DNA of 64,000 nucleotides from JAOUGY01 sp963785075. GTDB lineage: Bacteria > Actinomycetota > Acidimicrobiia > Spongiisociales > ZC4RG35. A program made the translations under genes and the position numbers. Under the pieces are notes generated by a model. The model searched no databases. It saw only the letters and a list, made by a program, of their open reading frames with translations, and was not told the DNA's origin. Position 1 is the stretch's first letter. Each line of letters opens with the position of its first letter. Positions 17,930-30,433 of the stretch are shown piece by piece. The stretch lies in assembly GCA_963785075.1 (NCBI GenBank), contig CAWATW010000008.1, forward strand, positions 1 through 64,000, read 5' to 3'.

Positions 17930-19747
17930 TCACAGGTCGATCGGGTCGACGTCGACGCGAAACGTGATACCACTGTCTCTCATCCGTTGAAGGACGGGCC
18001 GGAGCGCGGTCTTGAACGATCGCAGGTCGTCGCCCTGCACGAGCCATCTGACCCCTCCCGCCGATGGCGCCGGTCCGAGGATCGTCGCCTGCTCGGACAG
18101 CACCTGGATCTCGGGATCGGCACCCATGGCGCCCTCGCCACGGGCCTCGATGACCAGCAGCGATCCGAAGGGCGGGTAGTGCATGGCCCGTCGAGTCTCG
18201 AGCTCCGTCTCGTGGAATGCGTGCGGGTCCCCACGTCTGAGAGCCGAGATCACGGGATGCTCCGGGTCATTGGTCTGCACCATCAGCCTGCGCCCGGTGC
18301 CCGGTCGGACGTGTGTCGCAAGTCTGGATCCGATCCGGAAGGCCTCCTCGGCCGCCCGGTAGTCCACCCCGAACACGAGGCCGTCGATGTCGACGACGAC
18401 CACGAGATCGCGGAAGTCGAGGGTCGTGAGGTCACGTTCCGTGCCTACGGCCACCGGAGCAGATGTCGGGTGCTCACCGACCATCACTTCGTCGACGATG
18501 CGAGCGATGTCATCCACGATCCGCCCCACCCCGGCGCCGAGTGGCTCGAAACGGGCCCCGCCGCACTCGACGCAGGGACCGAGCTCCGCTCCGCATCGCC
18601 GGCACTCCGGCGTCGGATCCGGGCGGGACCCACATTCCGGGCACCGACGAAGCGTCCGGCATCGGACGCAGCGTGAAGCTGCCGAGTATCCCCGCCGGTG
18701 TGCGAACACGAACACGTTACCGCCGCGGTTGACCGTCACCCGGATGGCTTGGCGAACACGCTCGGAAAGCATTCCCGAGCCCGGCGGGTCGTCACGCCGA
18801 TCGACGATCTCGACGAGTGGGAACAGCCGCCCCGGTGGGCGCATGATGCGAGGGCCGCGGGCGACGAGCTCCAACGACGGCGCAGGACCGGCGAAGAGTG
18901 CGGTGACACCGGTTCGGGTTGCTCTCGCCATGAGCAGGTCGCGCACGTGAACGGTGGGCGTCTGGCGGTCCTTCATGGCTCGGCGGCTCTCCTCGACCAC
19001 CGCCACGACTGCGAGATCAGGGACCAACCAGGACGCCACTCTCGGCGTCCCGAGCAAGATTCCTCCGTGGTGACGCATGCGCGCCCAGGCGGCTGTGACG
19101 CCTGCATCGTCCATCTCGTGATCCACGGTCACCAGATGCTCACCGAGCGGGCTCCGGACGGCTGTTGCGAGCCGGCGGACCTCGTCGCCCGTGGCGAGTA
19201 TCACGACGAGCGATCGGTGGGTACCCCTGAGCTTGGCTCCGAGGGACGCCGTCCACTGCTCGGCATCGTTCGATCCCAGCCACACCGTCGGGCGGCGAGC
19301 CCCATCGTCGAGGATGCCGTCCAGCGGATGTGAAACCTCGGGCGGAACCGAAGTGATGGTGGGGGCGGCCGCGCTCGGTGGCGGATTGTTGGGCGGGGCG
19401 CATCGAGCCAGCATCACCGACAGCGGCGCCACGTAGTGGCCGGCCGCCCAGCGCATCACCTCGAAGAGCGGCTGGTCGAAGATCGACGCTGCACCGGAGA
19501 TGGCGGCCAATTCCTTCAGGCCGGCGGTGTCCCCTTCTTCGACGCCGATGACGTAGCCGCCGACCCTCCGTCCCCCCAGCGGCACGCGCACCATCGTGCC
19601 GACGCCAACGCGGCCGGCGAACCTCTCAGGGATCGCATATCGGAACCCGGCGTCGACGGAGAAGCTCGGGACCGCAGGAACGACCCGAGCGATGGAGCTC
19701 AGGCGAAGACCGCCGCCAGATCCGACGCCAGATCCGTCTCCTCCCAC
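17930..19747 (-). CDS. priA: Primosomal protein PriA, helicase motifs missing
   Basis: A 605-residue PriA-like protein, normally needed to restart stalled replication forks. The N-terminal 3'BD domain has VGVGTMVRVPLGGRRVGGYV. Eight cysteines in four CxxC pairs (360/363, 369/372, 382/385, 392/395) form the zinc-binding insert. The Walker A (GSGKT) and DEAH motifs are absent: the matching regions read VWLGSNDAEQ and VVEESR. Loss of helicase motifs is usual for actinobacterial PriA, so it probably acts as a loading scaffold only. The only plausible start is a GTG at 19747, which overlaps metK by 49 bases; a shorter N-terminus is possible. Confidence 0.9.
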   Translation of the reverse strand: MGGDGSGVGSGGGLRLSSIARVVPAVPSFSVDAGFRYAIPERFAGRVGVGTMVRVPLGGRRVGGYVIGVEEGDTAGLKELAAISGAASIFDQPLFEVMRWAAGHYVAPLSVMLARCAPPNNPPPSAAAPTITSVPPEVSHPLDGILDDGARRPTVWLGSNDAEQWTASLGAKLRGTHRSLVVILATGDEVRRLATAVRSPLGEHLVTVDHEMDDAGVTAAWARMRHHGGILLGTPRVASWLVPDLAVVAVVEESRRAMKDRQTPTVHVRDLLMARATRTGVTALFAGPAPSLELVARGPRIMRPPGRLFPLVEIVDRRDDPPGSGMLSERVRQAIRVTVNRGGNVFVFAHRRGYSAASRCVRCRTLRRCPECGSRPDPTPECRRCGAELGPCVECGGARFEPLGAGVGRIVDDIARIVDEVMVGEHPTSAPVAVGTERDLTTLDFRDLVVVVDIDGLVFGVDYRAAEEAFRIGSRLATHVRPGTGRRLMVQTNDPEHPVISALRRGDPHAFHETELETRRAMHYPPFGSLLVIEARGEGAMGADPEIQVLSEQATILGPAPSAGGVRWLVQGDDLRSFKTALRPVLQRMRDSGITFRVDVDPIDL

Positions 19748-20841
19748 GGAAGATCCGGTCGTCCGAAATGGCCATAGGCGGCGGTCTGCCGGTAGATCGG
19801 CGCGCGGAGGCCGAGGCGCTCGATGATCGCGCGCGGTCGGAAGTCGAACAACTCCGACACGACCACTTCGAGCCGGTCCGGATCCACGTTCGATGTCCCA
19901 AAGGTGTCGACCAGGATGGAGAAGGGCTCTGCCCGACCGATCGCATAGGCCAGCTGCACTTCGCAGCGGTCCGCCAAACCGGCGGCGACCACGTTCTTGG
20001 CGGCGTGACGGGCGGCATAGGCGGCTGATCGGTCGACCTTGGTCGGATCCTTCCCCGAGAACGCTCCCCCGCCGTGGCGGGCGTATCCGCCGTAGGTGTC
20101 GACGATGATCTTCCGCCCGGTCAGCCCGGTGTCGGCATGCGGCCCCCCGATCTCGAACCGTCCGGTCGGGTTCATGTAGAAGGGGGCGTCGGCGTCGTAC
20201 ATGCCATCCGGAATCACTGGCTGGATGACATGCTCGACGAGGTCGGGCCGCATGGTTGCGTCCATGTCGACTGCGGGTGCGTGGTGCGACGAGATGAGGA
20301 TGCTGGTGACGGCCACGGGTCGATCTCCCTCATAACGCACGGTCACCTGGGTCTTCCCGTCGGGACGGAGATACGGCAGCGTCCCGTTCTTCCGGACCTC
20401 GGCGAGCCGTTCTGCCAGACGGTGAGCGAGCTGGATCGGCACCGGCATGAGCTCGGTGGTCTCTTTGCAGGCGTACCCGAACATGATGCCCTGGTCGCCG
20501 GCCCCGTCCTGGTCGACACCCATGGCTATGTCGGCACTCTGTGCGTGGAGGAGATTGGTGATCTTGAGCGTGTGGGCATCGAACTCGGGGTCGAAGTCGT
20601 GGTATCCGATCCCTTCGACCACGGAGCGCACGACGCCTTCGACGTCGATGTGATGCCGGGTCGTGATCTCACCTGCCACGATGGCGGTCCTCGACGTCAC
20701 CATGGTCTCGCAGGCGACGCGCGCTGCCGGATCGCCTGCCAGGGCTGCGTCGAGGATGCCATCGGAGATCGCGTCACAGATCTTGTCGGGATGCCCCTCG
20801 GTGACCGATTCGGAGCTGAAGTACCAGCGGCGATGCGTCAT
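19699..20841 (-). CDS. metK: S-adenosylmethionine synthetase
   Basis: A 380-residue enzyme making S-adenosylmethionine from methionine and ATP. Signatures are FSSESVTEGHPDKICDAISD (residues 8-27), GAGDQGIMFGYA (ATP site) and GGGAFSGKDPTKVDRSAAY (phosphate loop). The ATG at 20841 gives the normal N-terminus; upstream in-frame sequence overlaps coaBC. It lies 11 bases after coaBC. The order rpoZ-coaBC-metK-priA is typical for actinobacteria. No SAM riboswitch is seen. Confidence 0.96.
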   Translation of the reverse strand: MTHRRWYFSSESVTEGHPDKICDAISDGILDAALAGDPAARVACETMVTSRTAIVAGEITTRHHIDVEGVVRSVVEGIGYHDFDPEFDAHTLKITNLLHAQSADIAMGVDQDGAGDQGIMFGYACKETTELMPVPIQLAHRLAERLAEVRKNGTLPYLRPDGKTQVTVRYEGDRPVAVTSILISSHHAPAVDMDATMRPDLVEHVIQPVIPDGMYDADAPFYMNPTGRFEIGGPHADTGLTGRKIIVDTYGGYARHGGGAFSGKDPTKVDRSAAYAARHAAKNVVAAGLADRCEVQLAYAIGRAEPFSILVDTFGTSNVDPDRLEVVVSELFDFRPRAIIERLGLRAPIYRQTAAYGHFGRPDLPWEETDLASDLAAVFA

Positions 20842-20852
20842 GCCGGAAGACG

Positions 20853-22049
20853 TTACCGTCTCGCAGCGAGCTCTCCACCAATGAGATCGAGGATCTTGGC
20901 GGCGACCTCGTTCTTCGATCCGATCGGCCATTCGTCCATGCGTCCGTCAGGCCAACAGATCGTGACCCGGTTCGTGTCCACCGCAAATCCGGCGTCCGGC
21001 TGTGAAACGTCATTGGCCACCAGGAAGTCCACTCCTTTGCGGCGCGCCTTCTCGACGGCCCGATCCAACGAACCGGTCTCTGCCGCGAACCCGATCAGGA
21101 GCGATGGGCGCTCCACCCGGGCAGCCAAGCTCCCGAGGATGTCGGGCGTGGGTTCGAGCTGGATCCGAGGCGGACCATCACTACGGCTGAGCTTCGATCC
21201 GTGGCTGTCGACGGGGCGGAAGTCGGCCACTGCAGCCGCCATGATGGCCACATCGGGGTGGACGTCGGCGACAGCATCGGCCATCTCCTGGGCGGATTCG
21301 ACCTGCACCCGCGTGATGGTGGGGGCGACGTCCAGGTGGGAGGAGGTCACGAGGGTCACGGCGGCGCCCCGGCGGGCCGCCTCCTCGGCGAGGGCATGTC
21401 CCATCTTCCCGGAGGAGCGGTTGCCGATGTAGCGCACAGGGTCGATGGCCTCCCGGGTGCCTCCCGCCGTCACGAGAACGGAAACGCCCGTCAGCGCACC
21501 ACGGGTGACTGCGACGAGAGTCTCCAGGATCTCCTCGGGCTCTGACATCCGCCCTGGACCGGCATCGCCTCCGGCCAGTGGACCGGACGCCGGTCCCACG
21601 ATCGTCGCACCATCCGCTCGCACCAATTCGACCGCGCGTTGGGTCGCGGGGTGTTCCCACATCTCGGTGTGCATCGCTGGTGCCACCACGAGCGGCGCCC
21701 GGGATGCGACGACCGTGGCCGTCAGTGCGTCCTCGGACAACGCGTGGGCGAGCCGAGACAACGTTGCGCTGGTGGCGGGCGCAACGACGATCAGGTCTGC
21801 CCAGCGTCCCAGATCCGTGTGCGGGCTGACGGACTGCTCGTCGTCGAAGAGCCCCGTGACCACAGGATGTCCCGTGAGGGCGGCCAGGGTCGGAGGGCCG
21901 AGAAACCGTGAAGCGGCTTCGGTCATGACGGCCCGCACCTCGGCACCCTCGCCGATCAGCAGGCGTGCCAACGATGCCGATTTGTAGGCGGCGACCCCAC
22001 CCGATACACCGAGGACCACCCGCCGTCCGGCGAGCCGTCCGGCCGGCAT
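20853..22049 (-). CDS. coaBC: Bifunctional phosphopantothenoylcysteine decarboxylase/synthetase
   Basis: A 398-residue coenzyme A synthesis enzyme. The N-terminal CoaC flavoprotein domain (about 1-180) has GVSGGVAAYK and APAMHTEMWEHPATQ. The C-terminal CoaB domain (about 185-398) starts LVTAGGTREAIDPVRYIGN, with GKMG and FLVANDVS, and joins cysteine to phosphopantothenate. The start at 22049 shares one base with the rpoZ stop (TGATG). Both domains are full length. Confidence 0.95.
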   Translation of the reverse strand: MPAGRLAGRRVVLGVSGGVAAYKSASLARLLIGEGAEVRAVMTEAASRFLGPPTLAALTGHPVVTGLFDDEQSVSPHTDLGRWADLIVVAPATSATLSRLAHALSEDALTATVVASRAPLVVAPAMHTEMWEHPATQRAVELVRADGATIVGPASGPLAGGDAGPGRMSEPEEILETLVAVTRGALTGVSVLVTAGGTREAIDPVRYIGNRSSGKMGHALAEEAARRGAAVTLVTSSHLDVAPTITRVQVESAQEMADAVADVHPDVAIMAAAVADFRPVDSHGSKLSRSDGPPRIQLEPTPDILGSLAARVERPSLLIGFAAETGSLDRAVEKARRKGVDFLVANDVSQPDAGFAVDTNRVTICWPDGRMDEWPIGSKNEVAAKILDLIGGELAARR

Positions 22050-22270
22050 CAAGCTTCCTCGCGCTCCACGGCCACCTTGCCTTCGGCGATCTCCTCCATG
22101 GCGATCGTCAGCGGCTTGCGGCTGAGCGAGTGCACTTGCGGTGGCACGAAACGCCCGTATCCGCCACCGAGCTGGTGGTAGTAGGCGTTGATCTGACGGG
22201 CCCGTCGGGAGGCCACGACCACGGTGGCAAATCGGTTTCCGACCTCGTCGATGACGTCTTCGAGTTTCAT
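22049..22270 (-). CDS. rpoZ: RNA polymerase omega subunit
   Basis: A 73-residue subunit that helps assemble RNA polymerase by latching onto beta-prime. MKLEDVIDEVGNRFATVVVASRRARQIN carries the family core (residues 1-28; the helix with ASRRARQ is the hallmark), and the C-terminus ends in an acidic tail. I chose the ATG at 22270, preceded by AAGGA, because it gives the family N-terminus; the frame upstream has no similarity. gmk lies upstream but is separated by the GNAT-like gene, which interrupts the usual gmk-rpoZ adjacency. Confidence 0.92.
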   Translation of the reverse strand: MKLEDVIDEVGNRFATVVVASRRARQINAYYHQLGGGYGRFVPPQVHSLSRKPLTIAMEEIAEGKVAVEREEA

Positions 22271-22394
22271 GGAGTCCTTCGAGGGAGAGTGGACCAGGAT
22301 ACCGGACCGCGGCCAAGAACACCACATTCAGTGATCCTCCCGGGCACTCCCGCCGCAAGACCCGGGATCTCGAGGCCCGTCCCGACGCACCGCG

Positions 22395-23315
22395 TCAGGG
22401 GCGTCGGATCCACATCTCTGTCTCGTGCTCTTGGGTTCGGTCGAAGCGATCCAGTACCTCACCCTGGAGCGCCCAGTTCGGTCTCGAGTCCTCGTACTCA
22501 ACCAGCTTCACACCAGCACGCGCCGCCGCGCGCAACGTCACGTCGACGGCATGCGCCAGAATCGTGGAGCGCTGTATCCGCTCCGACTCGATCACTCCGC
22601 CCGGCACCAGAAACGCACCGCTCGTGGGCCCGGAGCCCAGTGTGACGGCCGAGGCGGCCACCGGCGACCCGGTGCGATTCCACACGAGCCCGATCGCCAC
22701 CGGTGCTCCCACCACCGACAGGAACGACCCGGTGGGCGGAAAGGAAACCGTTTCGCCCGTCCAACGGTGGCCCTCGGCGTAGATCTGCTCGTAGAGGATC
22801 TCGATGGGCCGGGTCGTCTCGTCGAACGTCTCGATGGCGTACCCCACCGGCAGTGGGCCGGGTGGCTCCGGACGATCCGACGTGCTCATCGTGCCGCTGC
22901 GCACCGTGATCTCATGACGGAAGTCCGGCCGCGACCGGACCCAATCCGTCATCGGATCTTCGGCGGCAGCCTTCGTCTCCACGATCCGCTCCCCCGCCAG
23001 ATCCAGCACGGCGTCCACGAGGCCGATCGTCACCTCGGGGGTGCGAAAGCCCGGCAGCACATCGACTCCGATCTCGGCGAGCCGAGGGTGACGGGCGCCG
23101 ACCCGATAGCTGGCGAGTCCCGCAGGCGTACCGTCGACCTCGGCGACCACCGAACCGGTGGCATCGGAATGGATACGGCGTCTGCGGCCGGCCACCATCG
23201 GCGCCGGACAGTCGGCCTGGGCCTGCGCCACCAGGGGCGTCAGGTCCTCTCCTCGGGCGGGCGATCGAGTCAGCACTCCCACATTGATAGCAACCTGAGA
23301 ACGAGATCTGCACAT
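22395..23315 (-). CDS. GNAT-like protein of unknown function
   Basis: A 306-residue protein I cannot assign firmly. Both halves resemble weak GNAT acetyltransferase folds: GLASYRVGARHPRLAEIGVDVLPGFR around residues 75-100 recalls motif A, and the second half ends in a GNAT-like strand with FDRTQEHETEMWI. The usual acetyl-CoA loop Q/RxxGxG/A is not clear in either, so it may be catalytically dead. The start is uncertain; several in-frame GTG codons follow the ATG. It sits alone between gmk and rpoZ with gaps of 66 and 124 bases, an insertion into a normally tight pair. Confidence 0.6.
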   Translation of the reverse strand: MCRSRSQVAINVGVLTRSPARGEDLTPLVAQAQADCPAPMVAGRRRRIHSDATGSVVAEVDGTPAGLASYRVGARHPRLAEIGVDVLPGFRTPEVTIGLVDAVLDLAGERIVETKAAAEDPMTDWVRSRPDFRHEITVRSGTMSTSDRPEPPGPLPVGYAIETFDETTRPIEILYEQIYAEGHRWTGETVSFPPTGSFLSVVGAPVAIGLVWNRTGSPVAASAVTLGSGPTSGAFLVPGGVIESERIQRSTILAHAVDVTLRAAARAGVKLVEYEDSRPNWALQGEVLDRFDRTQEHETEMWIRRP

Positions 23316-23381
23316 CTTCGAGATCGACGTGGCGACCGGTCATCCGGCCCTCGAACGCGCCGGGGTTGAGCGTGAGCCGGA

Positions 23382-23969
23382 TCAGACGGTCTGGACGGGG
23401 CCGACGATCGCGAGGACCTCTTCTGTTGCGTCGTCGAGGTCCTCGTTCACGACCACGTGGTCGAACAGCGTGTCTGCGATCGACAACTCCCACCGGGCGA
23501 TGTCGAGGCGACGTTCGATCTGCTCGGCGGTGGTGTCGCCTCGCATCCGGAGCCGCCGGGCGAGCTCCTCGAGCGATGGTGCGCGAATGAAGATCATGAG
23601 GGCCGCGGGGTACACGGCACGGATCTGCTTGGCACCCTGGACCTCTATCTCGAGGAGGATGTCCTCACCCTCGTCGAGGACGGTGAGCACCGGATCCAGG
23701 AGGGTTCCATACAGGTTGGCTCCGTACTCGGCCCACTCGAGGAACTGCGAGTCGTCGACCATCCGGCGGAACTCCAGCACGTCGACGAAGTGGTAGTGGA
23801 CGCCGTCCACCTCACCCGGCCGGGGTGCCCGGGTGGTCACCGACACCGAGAACCGGAAGGGTCTTCGTTCCAGGAGCCGACGGACGATGGTGGACTTTCC
23901 GGCCCCCGACGGACCGGCGATCACCACGAGCCGGCCGCGTTCAGGAGAATTCGGCGAGGAGGGCGGCAC
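23382..23969 (-). CDS. gmk: Guanylate kinase
   Basis: A 195-residue kinase converting GMP to GDP. The P-loop GPSGAGKST is at 19-27, followed by SVSVTTRAPRPGEVDGVHYHF, the GMP-binding region, and LLEIEVQGAKQI. Length is normal. It overlaps the end of mihF by 29 bases, so translation of the pair is probably coupled. mihF-gmk is a conserved actinobacterial pair. Confidence 0.96.
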   Translation of the reverse strand: MPPSSPNSPERGRLVVIAGPSGAGKSTIVRRLLERRPFRFSVSVTTRAPRPGEVDGVHYHFVDVLEFRRMVDDSQFLEWAEYGANLYGTLLDPVLTVLDEGEDILLEIEVQGAKQIRAVYPAALMIFIRAPSLEELARRLRMRGDTTAEQIERRLDIARWELSIADTLFDHVVVNEDLDDATEEVLAIVGPVQTV

Positions 23970-24252
23970 GCTGTTTGTCGCCGAGACCCCGCAGCCGCCG
24001 ATTGTCGGCGATCCCGTGGGCCTCCATCATTCGCTTGGCTTTGACCTTGCCATTGCCCGGCATCGACGCCAGGACCGACTCGACCTTGAGCCCCCCGACC
24101 AGGTCATCCGTCTCGATGCGCTCCAGCAGCTCCTCGAATGTCAGGGAACCCGTCTTCAGCAACTCCTTGACCTCTGCTCGGACGCGCCGAGCCTCGGCAG
24201 CGCGAGCCAGAGCTCTGGCTCGTTGCTCGTCCGAAAGCTGGGGTGGTTGCAT
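23941..24252 (-). CDS. mihF: Integration host factor MihF
   Basis: A 103-residue DNA-binding, nucleoid-associated protein found in Actinomycetota; it was named for its role in mycobacteriophage L5 integration and is unrelated to E. coli IHF. It has a long basic N-terminal helix (residues 10-40) and a C-terminal helix-two-turn-helix-like part with ASMPGNGKVKAKRMMEAHGI. The length is close to the usual ~105 residues. It is the clearest single-gene marker of the phylum in this window. Confidence 0.93.
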   Translation of the reverse strand: MQPPQLSDEQRARALARAAEARRVRAEVKELLKTGSLTFEELLERIETDDLVGGLKVESVLASMPGNGKVKAKRMMEAHGIADNRRLRGLGDKQRAALLAEFS

Positions 24253-24319
24253 GCGGGTCTCCCGATCGCCGAACGCTGAACTCTACCGGGCCGACGCTCC
24301 GGTTTCCACGACCAGGCGT

Positions 24320-25018
24320 TCAAGGGGATTCGCTCAGACTGGCCACGATGGCGGCTGCTGCCGAGGCAGGATCCCAGGCGCGGGTGATCGGCCGTCCGAT
24401 CACCAGCAGGTCTGCGCCGGCGTCGACTGCCTCCGCCGGCGTGGCGACCCTCGCCTGATCGCCCGGTGCGGAGCCCGCGGGGCGTACACCGGGCGTCACC
24501 TTCGTCAGTCGGGGAGCGACCGCCCTCACGACCCCCAGCTCCCGAACCGAGGAAACCACTCCCTCCGCTCCGCACTCGGCGGCCAGCGCCGCCAAGATCC
24601 CAACGTGGGTGCCGATGTCGTTGCCGACGCCGGTGGCTGCGAGGGCCGCTCCGTCGAGGCTGGTGAGCACGGTCACCGCCAGAACGCCGGCCATGCCCTC
24701 CGATCCTTCCGTGAGCCCCGACGCAGCCGCCTTCATCATGTCCGCCCCTCCCGAGGCGTGCACCGTCAGCCAACGCGCCCCCAACGCTCCGATCCGCCGT
24801 GCAGCCGCTTCGACCGTGTTGGGGATGTCGTGGAGCTTGGCGTCACAGAAGACCGGCTTCCCCATTTCGGCGAGCGAGGACACAACTGCTGGACCCTCGC
24901 CCATCAGCAGCTCCAGCCCGACCTTGAACCCACCTACATGAGGCTCGACGACTCGGGCGAGGCGGAGAGCGTCGTTCGCATCCGCCAGGTCGAGCGCCAC
25001 CAGGATCGGATTCACCAC
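24320..25018 (-). CDS. pyrF: Orotidine 5'-phosphate decarboxylase
   Basis: A 232-residue TIM-barrel enzyme that makes UMP, the last step of pyrimidine synthesis. The catalytic DAKLHDIPNT (59-68) holds the Asp-Lys-Asp residues, and VTPGVRPAG is the phosphate loop. This is the ordinary short bacterial form rather than the longer version seen in mycobacteria. It overlaps pyrD by 7 bases and closes the pyr operon. Confidence 0.95.
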   Translation of the reverse strand: MVNPILVALDLADANDALRLARVVEPHVGGFKVGLELLMGEGPAVVSSLAEMGKPVFCDAKLHDIPNTVEAAARRIGALGARWLTVHASGGADMMKAAASGLTEGSEGMAGVLAVTVLTSLDGAALAATGVGNDIGTHVGILAALAAECGAEGVVSSVRELGVVRAVAPRLTKVTPGVRPAGSAPGDQARVATPAEAVDAGADLLVIGRPITRAWDPASAAAAIVASLSESP

Positions 25019-25920
25019 GGGATCATTCCTCCAATCAGCTCGTCGATGCGTTCGACGCCGAGCGCCGCCATTCGCTTGCGGAGTCGCTTCGAGATCTTGG
25101 TGCCGACCTTCGGATCGGCGAAGTGGGCGGTGCCGATGGCCACCGCCGATGCCCCGGCCAGCAGGTACTCGATCACGTCATCGGCGGTGGACACCCCGCC
25201 GCACCCGACGATGGGAAGGTCGGACACCGCCCGTCGAACCTCGACGACACATCGCATTGCCATCGGCTTCAGGGGAGCTCCCGAGTACCCGCCGATGGTG
25301 CCGGTGAGCACCGGACGACGCGTCTCGATGTCGATCCGCATCCCCCACGCGGTGTTGGTCAACACCGCCCAATCTGCCCCGGCATCGGCACACGCCGACG
25401 CCACGGCACCGATGGCCTCGGAGTTCGGCGACAGCTTTGCTCCGATCGGGACCTCGACCGCGTCTCTGACCGCCCGCACAACCTCGGCCGATCGTTTTGG
25501 GTCGAGCGCAAAGAGATGACCGTCGAGATTGGGACAAGACAGGTTGATCTCGACGACCGGCACCCCTGCTCGAGCCATCTTCGACGCCACCGTCACGAAC
25601 TCGTCGACCGTGTTGCCGACCGCCGACCCCCACACTTGCGTGGGCACGCCACCGAAGAGAGGAACGTACGCATCGACCCATTCGTCGATCCCTGGATTCT
25701 GGATCCCGATACCGTTCAACATCCCGACGCCCGCCGGAGCCACGCGTGGCGCCGGCCGACCCGTCCACGGCACCGCCGACACCGACTTCGCCACCGCTGC
25801 CCCGTAGCGGGTCCAGTCGGTCACGTCGGAGAACTCCACGACCGAGCCGACCGTCCCCGAAGCTGCGATCAGCGGCGACGACAACACAACCGGCCCCAAC
25901 CTCGTCCTGAGATCCGTCAC
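25012..25920 (-). CDS. pyrD: Dihydroorotate dehydrogenase, class 1 (1B-like)
   Basis: A 302-residue flavoenzyme oxidising dihydroorotate to orotate. The catalytic residue is a cysteine: EINLSCPN at 124-131 with C129, which marks class 1; class 2 membrane enzymes have serine. The soluble barrel without a membrane-binding N-terminal extension agrees. Class 1B enzymes normally work with an iron-sulfur flavoprotein, PyrK, but no pyrK gene is present here. It lies 81 bases after carB, the largest gap in the pyr operon, with heptamer repeats inside. Confidence 0.93.
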   Translation of the reverse strand: MTDLRTRLGPVVLSSPLIAASGTVGSVVEFSDVTDWTRYGAAVAKSVSAVPWTGRPAPRVAPAGVGMLNGIGIQNPGIDEWVDAYVPLFGGVPTQVWGSAVGNTVDEFVTVASKMARAGVPVVEINLSCPNLDGHLFALDPKRSAEVVRAVRDAVEVPIGAKLSPNSEAIGAVASACADAGADWAVLTNTAWGMRIDIETRRPVLTGTIGGYSGAPLKPMAMRCVVEVRRAVSDLPIVGCGGVSTADDVIEYLLAGASAVAIGTAHFADPKVGTKISKRLRKRMAALGVERIDELIGGMIPW

Positions 25921-25939
25921 CGTGAAATCGCAATGCAGT

Positions 25940-25960
25940 ACGTGGAACGTAGAACGTAGA
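25940..25960. repeat. Heptanucleotide repeats, carB-pyrD gap
   Basis: Three units with a 7-base period, ACGTGGA, ACGTAGA and ACGTAGA, followed by the partial unit ACGCTCC. They lie 20 bases upstream of pyrD, in an otherwise featureless 81-base gap. Confidence 0.6.
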
Positions 25961-26001
25961 ACGCTCCGAGCGACTCCGAGACGCGACCCCGTGGGGCCCC
26001 A

Positions 26002-29245
<3,244 letters not shown>

Positions 29246-29259
<14 letters not shown>

Positions 29260-30433
29260 CCGGATCACCTCCATTCAGTCCCATGAGCTCCAGAAAATCG
29301 TCGAACAGGTGAGCCGCGTCGTGTGGCCCTGGAGCAGCTTCGGGGTGGTATTGGACGCTGAACGCAGGAACATCGAGACATCGAAGCCCTTCGAGCGTGC
29401 CATCGTTGAGGTTCTGGTGGGTGGGGACGACGGGTCCGAACTCCGTCTCCACCTGTTGTGGCAGGAGTCCCCGGTGGGCCAGTCCATCGCGCTCCGGCGG
29501 TGACTCATCGGTCAATGACCAGAGGTCCACGGCGAATCCGTGGTTCTGTGCGGTGATCTCAACCCCGCCGTCGCCGAGGCGGCGGACGGGATGGTTGCCG
29601 CCGTGATGGCCGAACGGGAGCTTGTAGGTCTTTGCGCCAAGCGCAAGCCCCAGCACCTGATGGCCGAGACAGATGCCGAACACCGGCAGTGTGCCCACCA
29701 CGCCGCGCAGCGCCTCGATGCTGGCCGCGAGCGGCTCGGGATCGCCGGGCCCGTTCGACACGAACACGCCATCGGGCACCCTCCGGAGAATCTCTTCAGC
29801 GCTGGTGGACGCCGGCAGGACCGTCACATCGAGTCCGTGGTTGGCGAGATGCCGGGTGATGTCGTGCTTCATCCCCAGGTCGACCGCGACCACCGAGCCC
29901 CGGCGCGGTCCTTCCGCGGCCACCTCGTAGGGCTCGGCTGTCGTGACCGCCGCGACCAGGTCGAGACCCTCCATGCGGGGCGCCGAGGCCGCCCGGTCCC
30001 GCAACTCCGACTCGCCGACCCCGACACCCATCGCAACCGGCTGGGCGCCGTTGTCGCGGATGTGGCGGGTGAGGCGCCGGGTGTCCAGATCGGCCAGGGC
30101 GACGATCCCACGCTCGCGGAGGTAGCCGACGAAGGATCCCTCCGACCGCCAATTCGAGTCGCGGCGCGACAGGGACCGCATCACGAATCCTGTTGCGTGG
30201 GGACGGCTCGCCTGTTCGTCGAGGTGTGTCACCCCGTAGTTGCCGATGTGCGAGGCCGTCATCACGACGACCTGACCCGCATACGAGGGGTCGGTGATGA
30301 TCTCCTGGTATCCGGTCATCGAAGTGTTGAACACCACTTCACCAGTGGTGACACCCTCGGCGCCCACACCGCGGCCCCGGAACACGGCGCCGTCGGCGGT
30401 CACCAGCATTCCCGGTGTGCGAGCGTTCGTCAT
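29246..30433 (-). CDS. carA: Carbamoyl-phosphate synthase small subunit
   Basis: A 395-residue glutaminase subunit that hydrolyses glutamine and passes ammonia to CarB. The N-terminal CarA domain (about 1-150) starts LVTADGAVFRGRGVG and includes FNTSMTGYQEIITDPSYAGQ. The class I amidotransferase domain has the nucleophile in GICLGHQ (C255) and the His-Glu pair in QYHPE (H363, E365). It overlaps pyrC and carB, within the pyr operon. Confidence 0.96.
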
